DNA from: Flavobacterium sp.
GTDB lineage: Bacteria > Bacteroidota > Bacteroidia > Flavobacteriales > Flavobacteriaceae
Reading direction: 5' to 3'
Length of the DNA: 35,358 nt
Assembly: GCA_023253295.1 (NCBI GenBank)
Contig: JALRGZ010000252.1
Location: 1-35,358 of the forward strand
In this document: one piece after another, positions 7,709-17,478 of the stretch
Numbering within the stretch: position 1 is the first letter of the stretch
Layout of the letters: each line of letters begins with the position of its first letter
Translations under genes and position numbers: made by a program
The notes under the pieces: generated by a model
Told to the model about the DNA's origin: nothing
Database searches by the model: none
The model's input: the letters and a program-made list of their open reading frames with translations, nothing else

Positions 7709-9292
7709 TTAGTTAAAATAAGGTACTGCCGGTTCGGTCAATTTAGGATTTGACGTTAACTCTGCAGAAGGCAATTGTAAAGTAAAAGTTGACACTGTAG
7801 CAGGAGAAATAGCTCCAATAGGATCCTGTGGTTTAGCAATACCAGTATCCTTGTCATAAGAAAACATTACTCTTTGCTGATTGCTCACAGTATTTATAGC
7901 TTTTTGAGGATCATAATAAGAAAGTCTTACCAAATCAAACCAAAATTGTCCTTCAAAAGCAAATTCAACTCTTCTTTCTTTAAAAATAATATCAGCACTA
8001 AGTGATGTAACAGATGGAAGTCCCGCACGCGTCCTTACTTTATTAAAATACAATAAGGCGTTAGGATCAGATGTAATAGGATTGTTTCCTAATACCGCAT
8101 CAGCATATATCAAATAAATATCAGCTAACCTTAATAATGCATTGTGTTCTATAGAACCTAAATAATGCATATTAGGAGTGTTATTATCTGCCCCATTACC
8201 TATAATGTGTTTTTTCATCGCTACTCCGGTTGCTGTATAACCACCACCAGCGGCATTCAACTCAGGATAATGATCACCAGGTAACATAATTGTAGGTTTA
8301 CGTCTCAAATCTTGTGAATTATAAGCTAAATACAAATCATAACTTGGATTCATAGCTCCCCAGGCTCCGTCTTTTAATGGATTGATTTCAGAACTTGGAG
8401 AAAGTGTCAATAATTGATTTCCTTGTAACCATCCTGTTGTAGCAGCCCATTGTAATGAAAATAATGATTCCTGATTATCATTAAACTGAGTTTTGAAAAG
8501 ATCGGCATAGTTTGGAAGTAACTCTAAACCACTGTTTTCAATTACATCCAAAGCAGTAGCTTTTGCTAAATCCAAATAGTTTTGGTCACGATTACCACCA
8601 CTTAATTGATTAAAGGCAGCTAATGTTAAATATACTTTGCTTAGCATTCCCTTAGCTGACCATTTTGTAACTCTACCTTTTTCATCAATTAAAGGCAAAT
8701 TCTCAGCAGCAAAAGTCAAATCATTAACAATAAACTGAAAAACATCTTTCTGTAAATGTTTGTTTACTAACGGTTTTGACAAAAAGATGGAATTATCTTC
8801 AATAATAGGCACTTCTCCCCACAACATAGTCAAATGATAATAAGCCATAGCACGAATAAATCTGGCCTCTGCAAGTCCTGCATTTTTATCTTCTTCAGCT
8901 ACCGTCGCAGGTGTATTTTCCTGAATCCCGATAATTGTCAAGTTAGCATTTGCAACAATATTGAATAAGGAAGACCATCCGGTAACCAGATTTGAATTTA
9001 TTCCAGAAAGTGTAAATGTATTCAACTGTACTAAATCAGCACCTTGATATTGCATAACACTATTTCCGGCTAAAATATCTCCAAGAGGAAGATAACCCGC
9101 ATTATTCCATGGAGCCCATACCTCACCGCCATAAAGTGCAGCGGTAGCCAGCCTGATTTCTTCTTTTGTTTTATAAAAATTCTTAGTGCTTATCTGTGAT
9201 TTAGAAGGACGATCCAAAAAGTCATCCTGACAAGCCGTCATAGTTAGCATCCCAAATACGGCTAACATTATGTTTTTATATGTGGATTTCAT
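7709..9292 (-). CDS. susD: SusD/RagB-family glycan-binding outer-membrane lipoprotein
   Basis: Lid lipoprotein of the SusC transporter that binds oligosaccharides at the cell surface. The lipobox is TMTAC (C21), followed by QDDFLDRPS, the usual N-terminal SusD signature with acidic export residues. Tetratricopeptide-like helices follow (EARFIRAMAYYHLTMLWGEVPII at about 142-164 is the typical SusD segment), with the late motif RLADIYLIYADAVL and ERRVEFAFEGQFWFDLVR near the C-terminal third. Length 527 aa is normal. It starts 9 nt after the susC stop. The gene symbol denotes family membership, not identity with the starch protein. Confidence 0.96.
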   Translation of the reverse strand: MKSTYKNIMLAVFGMLTMTACQDDFLDRPSKSQISTKNFYKTKEEIRLATAALYGGEVWAPWNNAGYLPLGDILAGNSVMQYQGADLVQLNTFTLSGINSNLVTGWSSLFNIVANANLTIIGIQENTPATVAEEDKNAGLAEARFIRAMAYYHLTMLWGEVPIIEDNSIFLSKPLVNKHLQKDVFQFIVNDLTFAAENLPLIDEKGRVTKWSAKGMLSKVYLTLAAFNQLSGGNRDQNYLDLAKATALDVIENSGLELLPNYADLFKTQFNDNQESLFSLQWAATTGWLQGNQLLTLSPSSEINPLKDGAWGAMNPSYDLYLAYNSQDLRRKPTIMLPGDHYPELNAAGGGYTATGVAMKKHIIGNGADNNTPNMHYLGSIEHNALLRLADIYLIYADAVLGNNPITSDPNALLYFNKVRTRAGLPSVTSLSADIIFKERRVEFAFEGQFWFDLVRLSYYDPQKAINTVSNQQRVMFSYDKDTGIAKPQDPIGAISPATVSTFTLQLPSAELTSNPKLTEPAVPYFN

Positions 9293-9301
9293 AATTTATT
9301 T

Positions 9302-12300
9302 TTATTTAGTTAAACCTACGTTAATTCCAAATGTAAAAGTTCTGGATTGTGGATAATAACCACTATCGATACCTGCCTGCATTGGATTCCATGCACCTAC
9401 TTCCGGATCCAATCCTTTGTATTTTGTTATCAGGAATGCATTAGTAACCGTAGCATAAACTCTTAATGATCCTAAATGTATTTTTTCCAATAACTTGTCT
9501 GAAAGTTTATAACCTAACGTAATATTTTTACATCTGATAAAAGATCCGTCTTCAATATATCTGTCAGAAATACGGTTATTTCTATTACTGTCTCTGTTTC
9601 TAACACCTACAATAGTAGCATCCGGATTAGAAACATATACATTATTTGGTTCTGAGGCCGGGTCTGTGGTTGGGTCATCGTCTAAGCCGTCAGGATTTCT
9701 CAAAGCTAAAACAGCAAAATCTTTTAATGATTTTAAATAACCTTGGTTTGTCAAAGGATTATCTCCACTAATTCTCATTCCATTTAACACTTTATTCCCT
9801 ACATTGGCACTAAAGAAAATATTGAAATCAAAATTCTTATAGTTGAAGTTATTACCAAAACCTAACTGAACTTTAGGAATAGGAGATCCCAAGAAAGTCT
9901 GATCTTTTTCGGTAATTACTCCATCACCATTAAGGTCTTTAAATCTACGGTCTCCTACCCATACCCCTCCTGAATTTGGAGTAAACGGTAAAACAGAACC
10001 ATCTGAATTAGTTGGCATACCATAAGAAAGCGTATTTCCATTTGAACCTAATGTACTAGGATTGAAAAACTGAGTCCCGTCTGTAAACAAGCCATCTACT
10101 TTATAGCCATAAAACTCTCCTATAGATCCGCCTACAACTGTTTTAGAAGCTACATCAGCTCCAACATATCCATATAAAGCAGCTCCGTCAGTATTTAGCT
10201 TCAACACTTTGTTTTTGTTATGAGACAGGGTAAAATCAGTTCTCCAAGTAAAATCTTTGGCTTGTATATTGGTAATATTCAAATGCAAATCATATCCTTT
10301 ATTTGAGATTGAACCGATATTTACAGAAGGAGCCGCAATTGATCCCGGATTGTATCCAGCTGAGATTCCTGTATAAAGTGCTAATGAAGGTGCCAGCAAC
10401 AATCCGTCTGTTCTACGATCATAATAATCTACCGAAAAACTCAAACGATGCTTAAAAAAGCTTGCATCAAGTCCCACATTCTTATATTTTGTTTGTTCCC
10501 ATTCTAATTTATCATTCCCCAAACTACTTATCTTTTGTGAAATACCCGATAAGCCTGTTTGCATTGACCCCAACAATGTCAAAAAGGTACCTGTTACATT
10601 TTGATTATTAGTCAAACCGTATCCAAGTCTCAGTTTCAATTCGTCAATATTTTTAACTCCTTTCAAAAAGGCTTCATTATGTAACTTCCAAGCAACTGCA
10701 GCAGAAGAACTCGTTACCCATCGGTTATTGGCTGGGAATTTTGAAGACCCATCTCTACGCACATTGTATGTAAACAAATATTTATCTGAAAAACCAAGAT
10801 TTATACGTCCGAAATAAGATTCCTGCGCTCCTTCTCCAATACCACCTGAATTACGTGCTGTTTGGATATCTCCACTACTAATATTATGTATACTATTAGA
10901 AATAAAACCTGTTCTGTAAGCAGAAACATCCTCATTTGTATACAACTGTGCCTCATGCCCTAGCAAAACATTAAGGTTATATTTATTATTAAATGATTTA
11001 TCATAAGTTATAAAATTTCTTAAGGTCGTACTATAATTTTGACTGTATGAATAGTTAGCAGTATTAATTGGTCTTATTGCATCTCCAAAATCATAAGTAG
11101 GTGAAAATGTACTTTGTGTACGGAATGAATAACTTCCTGAAAGTTCGTTTCTTAAAACCAACCCCTTCATAAAAGTTACCTCTGCATATAAATTAGCGTA
11201 TAACTGATTTCTCTTTTGATCGTTTTCGTTTAACAAAGCCAAAGCATAAGGATTTAAAAACGTATTAATCCAAGGAGCAGTTTTAGTTCCACTTCCAAAA
11301 GTACCATCAGGATTTCTAACTGGATTATCAGGAGTTTGTCTCAACGCCATACTAATAACACCTGTACTTGTTGAATTTAGATTTTCTTCAGTATGAGCTA
11401 ATTGTAAACTCGTTCCTGTTTTTAACCAGCTAGTGGTTTTGTTATCTAAATTAACTCTAAAAGACATTCTGTTAAAATCTGACCCCAAAGCAATACCTTC
11501 TTGCTTAAAATAAGAAGCCGACATTAAGTACTGTGTTTTATCACTACCACCACTTACAGTTAGTACATGGTTACTTGTTGGAGCTCTTCTGAACAATTCA
11601 TCTTGCCAGTTTGTACCTTTACCTAAATATTGAGGATTTGCAAACTCAATTCTATCATCAAATCCCCATCCAATACCTGCATTCCTGTTATTTATAAAAG
11701 TGGCATATTCCTGCAAATTCATCGTAGGGTACTGCTTAATCAGTTCCTGAAAACCAGTCGAGAATTCATAAGAAACTCTGGCCGTCCCCTCTTTACCTCT
11801 TTTGGTTGTAATTACGATTACACCATTAGTAGCTTGCGAACCGTAAATAGCAGTTGCAGATGCATCTTTTAATATATCAATAGATTCAATATCTGCGGGA
11901 TTAATTGTTGCTAAAGGATTAGATCCATCAGCTCCTCCATAACTCTGACCAATAAAAACACCGTCTATTATATACAAAGGAGAGCTAGATCCAAATGATG
12001 ACAAACCACGAATCTGAATATTTACACCACCACCCGGTTGTCCGGAAGTTTGTTGCACCACAACCCCTGCTACTTTTCCCTGCAAAGCCTGATCAATAGT
12101 GGTTGATTGTGTTTTACGAAGTTCATCTCCACTAATCGATGAAATAGCACCTGTAAGATCTTTTCTTTTAGATGTACCATAACCAACAACTACCACTTCA
12201 TCTAATGAATTATAATCATCCTTTAAACTAACAGATAATTTATTAGTAGTTATTTTTACATCCTGAGAAACAAAACTCACATAACTTACCGTAAGGATTT

Positions 12301-12553
12301 GGCCAATTTTAGCCTTAATATAAAATTTACCATCAAAATCTGTTACTGTTCTTGTATTAGTCCCTTTTACCAAAACGTTAACACCGGGAAGCGGTTGACC
12401 AGTCCTTTCCTCTTTTACAATACCAGTAATATTTTCTTCCTGATTTTGCGCTGAAAGCACTCCAAAAGAACAAAGCATAACCAGAATCGCATACTTGTTA
12501 AAAAGGTTTCTAGCAACCTTAGTAACACATTTAATCACATGTTTTTCATTCAT
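9302..12553 (-). CDS. susC: SusC/RagA-family TonB-dependent oligosaccharide transporter
   Basis: Outer-membrane beta-barrel that imports xyloglucan oligosaccharides using TonB energy. An N-terminal signal region ends near VLSAQ (residue about 36). A carboxypeptidase-D regulatory-like domain follows at about 42-115 (GIVKEERTGQPLPGVNV). Then comes the SusC signature LDEVVVVGYGTSKRKDLTG, a plug domain with GVVVQQTSGQPGGG and IRGLSSFGSSSPLYIIDG, and a long barrel ending in FTFGINVGLTK. Length 1083 aa is typical. It is first gene of the susC-susD-SGBP-GH5 operon. The promoter region upstream carries the shared 32-bp element at 12713-12744, the likely HTCS target. Confidence 0.97.
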   Translation of the reverse strand: MNEKHVIKCVTKVARNLFNKYAILVMLCSFGVLSAQNQEENITGIVKEERTGQPLPGVNVLVKGTNTRTVTDFDGKFYIKAKIGQILTVSYVSFVSQDVKITTNKLSVSLKDDYNSLDEVVVVGYGTSKRKDLTGAISSISGDELRKTQSTTIDQALQGKVAGVVVQQTSGQPGGGVNIQIRGLSSFGSSSPLYIIDGVFIGQSYGGADGSNPLATINPADIESIDILKDASATAIYGSQATNGVIVITTKRGKEGTARVSYEFSTGFQELIKQYPTMNLQEYATFINNRNAGIGWGFDDRIEFANPQYLGKGTNWQDELFRRAPTSNHVLTVSGGSDKTQYLMSASYFKQEGIALGSDFNRMSFRVNLDNKTTSWLKTGTSLQLAHTEENLNSTSTGVISMALRQTPDNPVRNPDGTFGSGTKTAPWINTFLNPYALALLNENDQKRNQLYANLYAEVTFMKGLVLRNELSGSYSFRTQSTFSPTYDFGDAIRPINTANYSYSQNYSTTLRNFITYDKSFNNKYNLNVLLGHEAQLYTNEDVSAYRTGFISNSIHNISSGDIQTARNSGGIGEGAQESYFGRINLGFSDKYLFTYNVRRDGSSKFPANNRWVTSSSAAVAWKLHNEAFLKGVKNIDELKLRLGYGLTNNQNVTGTFLTLLGSMQTGLSGISQKISSLGNDKLEWEQTKYKNVGLDASFFKHRLSFSVDYYDRRTDGLLLAPSLALYTGISAGYNPGSIAAPSVNIGSISNKGYDLHLNITNIQAKDFTWRTDFTLSHNKNKVLKLNTDGAALYGYVGADVASKTVVGGSIGEFYGYKVDGLFTDGTQFFNPSTLGSNGNTLSYGMPTNSDGSVLPFTPNSGGVWVGDRRFKDLNGDGVITEKDQTFLGSPIPKVQLGFGNNFNYKNFDFNIFFSANVGNKVLNGMRISGDNPLTNQGYLKSLKDFAVLALRNPDGLDDDPTTDPASEPNNVYVSNPDATIVGVRNRDSNRNNRISDRYIEDGSFIRCKNITLGYKLSDKLLEKIHLGSLRVYATVTNAFLITKYKGLDPEVGAWNPMQAGIDSGYYPQSRTFTFGINVGLTK

Positions 12554-12676
12554 TTTTAAAATTAATTTAAGTTAGTTAATGTAATTAATGCCCATAAAAA
12601 ACAATATTTTTCAATCCTAGGAATCACTCAAATATTTATCCCAACAAAAACATAATCCTTCATGTTACATTAAGAA

Positions 12677-12744
12677 CAAATTAACAATAAATAAACGCTG
12701 GAGAACGGTACTTTTTGTATCTAATAACTACCTCATTTGTTGCA
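12677..12744 (-). promoter_or_regulatory. Candidate HTCS operator and -7 element for the susC operon
   Basis: The 32-bp stretch 12713-12744 matches 31431-31462 at 27 of 32 positions; shared blocks are TTTTGTATC, CTCAT and TGTTGCA. On the minus strand a TTTG at 12680-12677 lies 33 nt from the element, exactly the spacing seen at the second site. Bacteroidota promoters carry TAnnTTTG near -7, and only the TTTG half is convincing here. The implied start site is near 12670, giving a leader of about 115 nt. Confidence 0.7.
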
Positions 12745-12771
12745 TTTAATACGATTAACACAATAAAATGA

Positions 12772-12799
12772 CTGTATTTATTTTATACCTGTATTTATT
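12772..12799. repeat. 11-bp direct repeat upstream of the susC operator
   Basis: CTGTATTTATT occurs at 12772-12782 and again at 12789-12799, 17 bp apart start to start, just upstream of the candidate operator with respect to susC. It is absent at the GH39 site. Direct repeats fit AraC-type binding, but the sequence is of low complexity. Confidence 0.35.
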
Positions 12800-12888
12800 C
12801 GTACAAAAAAAAACAGTTTTATCAATAAATCTTGTTTTATTAGTTAGAATCATTAAAGCTTGTTTCACACTTCCAAAGAGGTCAGTTT

Positions 12889-12914
12889 TTACTTAAAAAA
12901 GTTTTTTTAAGTAA
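12889..12914. repeat. A/T palindrome between regulator terminator and susC promoter
   Basis: TTACTTAAAAAA and its complement flank a single G. It is pure A/T apart from the C/G pair. The remaining stretch 12915-13078 is AT-rich and I see no gene or clear signal in it. Confidence 0.35.
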
Positions 12915-13078
12915 ATATTAACAACAATATTTCGTAAAAAAACAACTACATAATAGAAAGATTCTCGAAGATTAATTAATAAACGAACAATATCTGAATA
13001 AATCCTTTTTAATGGTATAACTGTTTGTTTCTTTATAACAACAGAAATAACCATTATTTTCACAATTACATTTAGTTT

Positions 13079-13119
13079 TAAACAAAAAAACAGCAGTAAG
13101 TATTACCTCACTACTGTTT
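13079..13119 (-). terminator. Intrinsic terminator after the HTCS gene
   Basis: On the minus strand arms 13107-13119 and 13088-13100 form a 13-bp stem (two G-U pairs) with a 6-nt loop, followed by TTTTTTTGTTT. It lies about 70 nt after the stop of the regulator, so the regulator and susC are separate transcription units. Confidence 0.88.
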
Positions 13120-13188
13120 TAAAATGGTATTTGTATTTTTTAAACCTCTATAATTTTTTACAAGATTTGGATTTTTAAAATAGATAGT

Positions 13189-16100
13189 TTATTGTTGCTT
13201 ATAAATACGTAAATATTCCGAAGGCGAAAGACCAAATTCATCTTTAAAATACTTCGCAAATCTTTTAGGAGAATTAAACCCTACCTCATACGATATTTCT
13301 GAAATTTGCATTTGACTTTTTTCCAGCATTTGACGGCCACGTTTTAAGCGGATAGTTCTAATAAATTCGGTAGGACCTTTTCCTGTGATCGCTATCAACT
13401 TTTTGTATAAATGACCGCGACTTAAACCTAAAGCTACACTTAAATTTTCAACTGAAAAATCAGCATCATTTATATTTTCTTCCACTATTTTAACAGCTCG
13501 ATCTATAAGGTTCTCGTCTAGAGAAGTAATAGTAATTTCAGATGGAGAGACATCTAATTTTTGACTAAATGAGTTATGACTTTTCTCAGTCCAATCTATA
13601 AATTTTTGAATACGTAGCTTTAGGAAGTCAAAATTAAAAGGTTTGGTTATATAATCATCAGCACCTAATTCCAACCCCTCCAAAACATATTCTTCAGCAG
13701 TACGCGCAGTTAATAAAATGACCGGAATATGAGACCATTCAATTGTTGTTTTTACCTGTTTACAAAGATCTGTCCCATTCATTATAGGCATCATCACATC
13801 ACTAACAATAATCGTTACATCAAACATATGTAACAATTCTATAGCCTCTAATCCATTATTAGCAGTTATTACATCATACTCATCCCCAAGATTATCTTTA
13901 ATAAACTCACAAAAATCACGATTATCATCTACAAATAGTACTGTTTTTTTATTACAAGCAATATTAGCTGTTTCCGTTTCTTCAATTTCAAATTCGCTTA
14001 AATCATTTTCAGCCAAATATTTTTCTTCGACATCAGAATTAACGGTATTAATTGGAATTTCAAAAGTAAAAACACTACCATGTGGTACATTATCTATAAC
14101 ATTTATAGTTCCACCGTGAAGATTAACATATTCATATACAATATGCAATCCTAAACCGGTTCCTGTTTTCTCCTGTTCTTGTTTGGCTTGATAAAAACGT
14201 TCAAAAATATGTTCTTTTTCTGTATTGCTAATACCCGAACCTGAATCAGAGACACTAACCGAAACTTTGTTATCATCTTTTTTAATATGAACACTTATAC
14301 TACCACCATCTAATGTATATTTAAATGCATTTGATAATATATTAGTCAATATTTTTCGTATTTTATCATGATCAAACTGCATGGACAAACTTTCAACATC
14401 ATTGATTAAGATAAAATTAATATTCCGTTCTTCTGCATAAACGCAAAAAGAGGTGTAAATTTCACTGATAAAATTAATAAAATCGCCAGATTTTAAATTC
14501 AATCTTTCAACTCCCACATCCAATTTATGAAAATCAAGTAATGAATTGATTAATGTCATTAATTGCTGTGCATTTTTATACATTGTACTCAACTTTTTTC
14601 TCATACTTTCATCAGTCACTTCTTTCAATAAAATTTGCAAAGGTGTAATAATCAATGTTAGAGGAGTACGCAAATCATGACTAATATTAGTAAAGAATCT
14701 TAATTTTATTTCATTAATCTGCATTTTTTTCTCGTGATCCATCTGGATACGATGCTGTTCTAACTTTATAATTTGTCGTTCTCTTGTTTTACGTGCAAAA
14801 AATGTAAGGCCTGCAATAATTAAAATTGTATAAACCATGAAAGCCCAGATTGAAAAATAGAAAGGAGGCATAACAGTTATAAATAATTCTGTAGGTACAT
14901 TATTCCAAACGCCGTCACTATTTGCTGCCTTTATTAAAAGTCTGTAATCGCCCGAAGGAAGTGAAGATATTACTATTTTATTGCCTTGGGTTGGCACCCA
15001 TTGATTATTAAAACCTTCTATTCGATAAACATATTTCACTTTATCAGCATTCAATAAATCTCCGGTGGTAAACTGCAAAGAAATTAGTTTATCATCATGT
15101 TTAAAAGTTAAATTGGAGGTTAATTGCATGGGATGATCAAGTAACTTTCGTCCATCATAAAATGAATCTACCTTAATAGTGCTATTCCCTACTGTTAATT
15201 CAGTAAAAATAACTTTGGCCAGAGACTGTTCTTTTTCAGACATTTTATTGGGATTTAAAACCGTATATCCTTTTAAATTGCCTAATAATATATCCCCATT
15301 TTGTAATTTACAAATAGCATGGCTATTAAAATAATTATCCATAAGACCATCCTTAATGGAATAATTTTTACTCGAAAAGGAAAATTTTCCATTTGGCTCT
15401 GATTTAACGGTCAGTATTGATAACCCATTACTTGTAGTTACCCAAATTTTATTAAGGTTATCTTCTGTTAAACCTCTTATGGAATTATCACATAAACCAT
15501 TATCTTTATTAAAATAATAAAGAGTATCCTTTTTTTGATCCCAAATGGTTAGCCCGCTATTATTTGCAACCCATAAAATTCCTCGTTTATCTTTTAAAAC
15601 ATTAGTAACTTGATTTTGGTTAAAATGTTGACTCCCTTTCTTATTTCCATAATACCAAATCTTTTTATCATTTGTAATATCAATTTCTAAAAGACCATAA
15701 CTGGTTCCGAAATACATTTTATCTCCTCCATCATAAAACATATCCATCACATAAACGATATCATCAAATGGTGTCATCACAGCATTAAAATTCTCCGCAT
15801 CTGATTCTAATACCTGAACTTTTCCTCCTAATGCCCCTATCCATACATTCCCATATCGGTCTTCTTTTAATCCCCAAATATTATTACTGCTCAGTTTACT
15901 ATTCTTTGTGGTAAACTGAATCATTTTTCCATTTTCATAACAAAAAAGACCATTCTGATAAGTACCAATCCAAATGCGTTTTTTCCTGTCTTCCAAAATA
16001 GAAACAATCGCAATATTAGGCACAGAAAGTTTACTAACAGCTTCTAAGTTTTTTCTTTTTAAATACAATCCATTTCCATCAGTTCCAAGCCAAATATCTC

Positions 16101-17214
16101 CATTAGAATCCTGCATTATAGTACTGATATCAGAACATTCCGGGTCTTGGAAATTAGTAAAAATACGAAAACTTTCATGGTAAAATGAGAGTCCTTTTTT
16201 TCCGTGTCCAATCCAGACGGTTTCATTATTATCCCTGTATAAAACCTCTACATCATTTGTAGGCAAAGCAGTAGGTACCCATGGATTATAAACTACATTT
16301 TTTAATATTTTTTTTCCTGTATCGTAAATAAACAACCCCTTATGATCAGTTCCTATCCAAATTTGCCCTGATTGTTTTTCGATAATACTTGTAATTTTAT
16401 TACTCTCCGTTTTTAGCCCTGAAGTCAATTCTAATCTTTTCCAATCTTCAACAAAGTTCTTTTTATAAAAAACAACATCACCACTACTGGAATACATCCA
16501 TAATCCATTATTACTATCAGCATAAATTCTTACAATATCAGTTCGATTAATGGCTTTTTGTTTAATACTTTCAGGAAACTCTATTGTAGTGAAATTCCCT
16601 GTTATTTTATCCAACTTCCAGCTAACACCAGAATCTTGGATAGCATACATAAATTCTTTGCTGTCCGCTATCTCAGTTGCTCTGGCATCTTTTAAGGCTC
16701 TTTTTAATTTGAACGCAACTGCACTTTTTTTCTTAATATTATAAAAGAAAACATTCTGCTTATTAAACACCCATAAATCCCGATTTTTATCAACATAAAT
16801 TTTACTGTTACTATCTGACTCAATACCCAGACTACGCAACAACTGTTTTGTATCTGATAAAAAGTAATCTTTATCTCTTTTATAAACCATGTAAGTATAC
16901 CCTAAATCAACCCAGATATTGCCCAAACCATCTTCCTGTAATCCATACAGATCATTAGATACTAATGATTTAGTGTCACCTGTGCGCATTGTATAAACCT
17001 TAAAGCTATAACCATCATATCTATTTAATCCAGACTCGGTACCCACCCAAAGAAAACCATAACTATCTCTTAGAATTGCTCTTACATTATTATTTGAAAG
17101 CCCTTCACTTGTTTCTAAATGATGAAAAACATAGGGAGACTGTCCTATAATACTTTGAAACGAAACAATCCAAAATAAAATACTCAAGTATAAACATCTT
17201 TTATTCATTTTCAT
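13189..17214 (-). CDS. Hybrid two-component system regulator (HTCS) of the xyloglucan locus
   Basis: One-protein sensor kinase and transcription factor that probably senses xyloglucan oligosaccharides in the periplasm and activates the locus. A signal peptide covers residues 1-25. Two Reg_prop beta-propellers span about 28-660, with repeated D-x-x-G-x-x-W-x-G blades. A Y_Y_Y domain lies at about 705-782 and a transmembrane helix at about 786-806. HisKA has phospho-acceptor H846 in FTNISHDLRTPL. The HATPase has N962, DSGSG (990-994) and GTGLGL. The receiver has phospho-acceptor D1139 in VSDVMMP and K1191. A C-terminal AraC-type double helix-turn-helix covers about 1240-1340 (GFNSPKRFAKYFKDEFGLSPSEY). 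All catalytic residues are intact. Start is at M1, with M3 a possible alternative. It has its own terminator and no operator like those at 12713 and 31431 in its leader. Confidence 0.96.
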   Translation of the reverse strand: MKMNKRCLYLSILFWIVSFQSIIGQSPYVFHHLETSEGLSNNNVRAILRDSYGFLWVGTESGLNRYDGYSFKVYTMRTGDTKSLVSNDLYGLQEDGLGNIWVDLGYTYMVYKRDKDYFLSDTKQLLRSLGIESDSNSKIYVDKNRDLWVFNKQNVFFYNIKKKSAVAFKLKRALKDARATEIADSKEFMYAIQDSGVSWKLDKITGNFTTIEFPESIKQKAINRTDIVRIYADSNNGLWMYSSSGDVVFYKKNFVEDWKRLELTSGLKTESNKITSIIEKQSGQIWIGTDHKGLFIYDTGKKILKNVVYNPWVPTALPTNDVEVLYRDNNETVWIGHGKKGLSFYHESFRIFTNFQDPECSDISTIMQDSNGDIWLGTDGNGLYLKRKNLEAVSKLSVPNIAIVSILEDRKKRIWIGTYQNGLFCYENGKMIQFTTKNSKLSSNNIWGLKEDRYGNVWIGALGGKVQVLESDAENFNAVMTPFDDIVYVMDMFYDGGDKMYFGTSYGLLEIDITNDKKIWYYGNKKGSQHFNQNQVTNVLKDKRGILWVANNSGLTIWDQKKDTLYYFNKDNGLCDNSIRGLTEDNLNKIWVTTSNGLSILTVKSEPNGKFSFSSKNYSIKDGLMDNYFNSHAICKLQNGDILLGNLKGYTVLNPNKMSEKEQSLAKVIFTELTVGNSTIKVDSFYDGRKLLDHPMQLTSNLTFKHDDKLISLQFTTGDLLNADKVKYVYRIEGFNNQWVPTQGNKIVISSLPSGDYRLLIKAANSDGVWNNVPTELFITVMPPFYFSIWAFMVYTILIIAGLTFFARKTRERQIIKLEQHRIQMDHEKKMQINEIKLRFFTNISHDLRTPLTLIITPLQILLKEVTDESMRKKLSTMYKNAQQLMTLINSLLDFHKLDVGVERLNLKSGDFINFISEIYTSFCVYAEERNINFILINDVESLSMQFDHDKIRKILTNILSNAFKYTLDGGSISVHIKKDDNKVSVSVSDSGSGISNTEKEHIFERFYQAKQEQEKTGTGLGLHIVYEYVNLHGGTINVIDNVPHGSVFTFEIPINTVNSDVEEKYLAENDLSEFEIEETETANIACNKKTVLFVDDNRDFCEFIKDNLGDEYDVITANNGLEAIELLHMFDVTIIVSDVMMPIMNGTDLCKQVKTTIEWSHIPVILLTARTAEEYVLEGLELGADDYITKPFNFDFLKLRIQKFIDWTEKSHNSFSQKLDVSPSEITITSLDENLIDRAVKIVEENINDADFSVENLSVALGLSRGHLYKKLIAITGKGPTEFIRTIRLKRGRQMLEKSQMQISEISYEVGFNSPKRFAKYFKDEFGLSPSEYLRIYKQQ

Positions 17215-17356
17215 AAATTGCTATTTATTGCTTTTAATCGGTCATATATAAATTGTATGCTTTTTGGGTCTTATTAACTTACAACCCGCCATACTTATTT
17301 TATATAAATTATTTTCCAACCTTTTAAACTGTCGTAATTATTATTTTAAAAATTTA

Positions 17357-17404
17357 TTCAATAAAAAAAGTACAAATAAATTGAATTTGTACTTTTTTAT
17401 TGAA
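17357..17404 (-). terminator. Intrinsic terminator after the side-chain enzyme operon
   Basis: Arms 17357-17377 and 17385-17404 form a 20-bp stem with one bulged A and a 7-nt loop. The outer stem is A/T with a T-run on both strands, so it could work in both directions. It is 75 nt after the GH42 stop. The rest of 17215-17356 must hold the HTCS promoter, which I could not pinpoint. Confidence 0.8.
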
Positions 17405-17478
17405 TTATTGTAATAATAAATATACTGAAGTTATTTCATATTTTACTATATATATTGTATTATAATCAACATCTTAAA

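Noticed and set aside
12620..12640. TAAATATTTG as the susC -7 element
   Set aside because: It resembles a Bacteroidota promoter but its distance from the conserved element differs from the GH39 side, whereas the TTTG at 12677-12680 has identical spacing at both sites.
12554..13188. CRISPR array or tRNA in the larger intergenic regions
   Set aside because: Checked the stretches at 4188-4571, 12554-13188 and 30959-31937 by eye; no regularly spaced direct repeats of CRISPR size and no cloverleaf or TTCGA-type arm.
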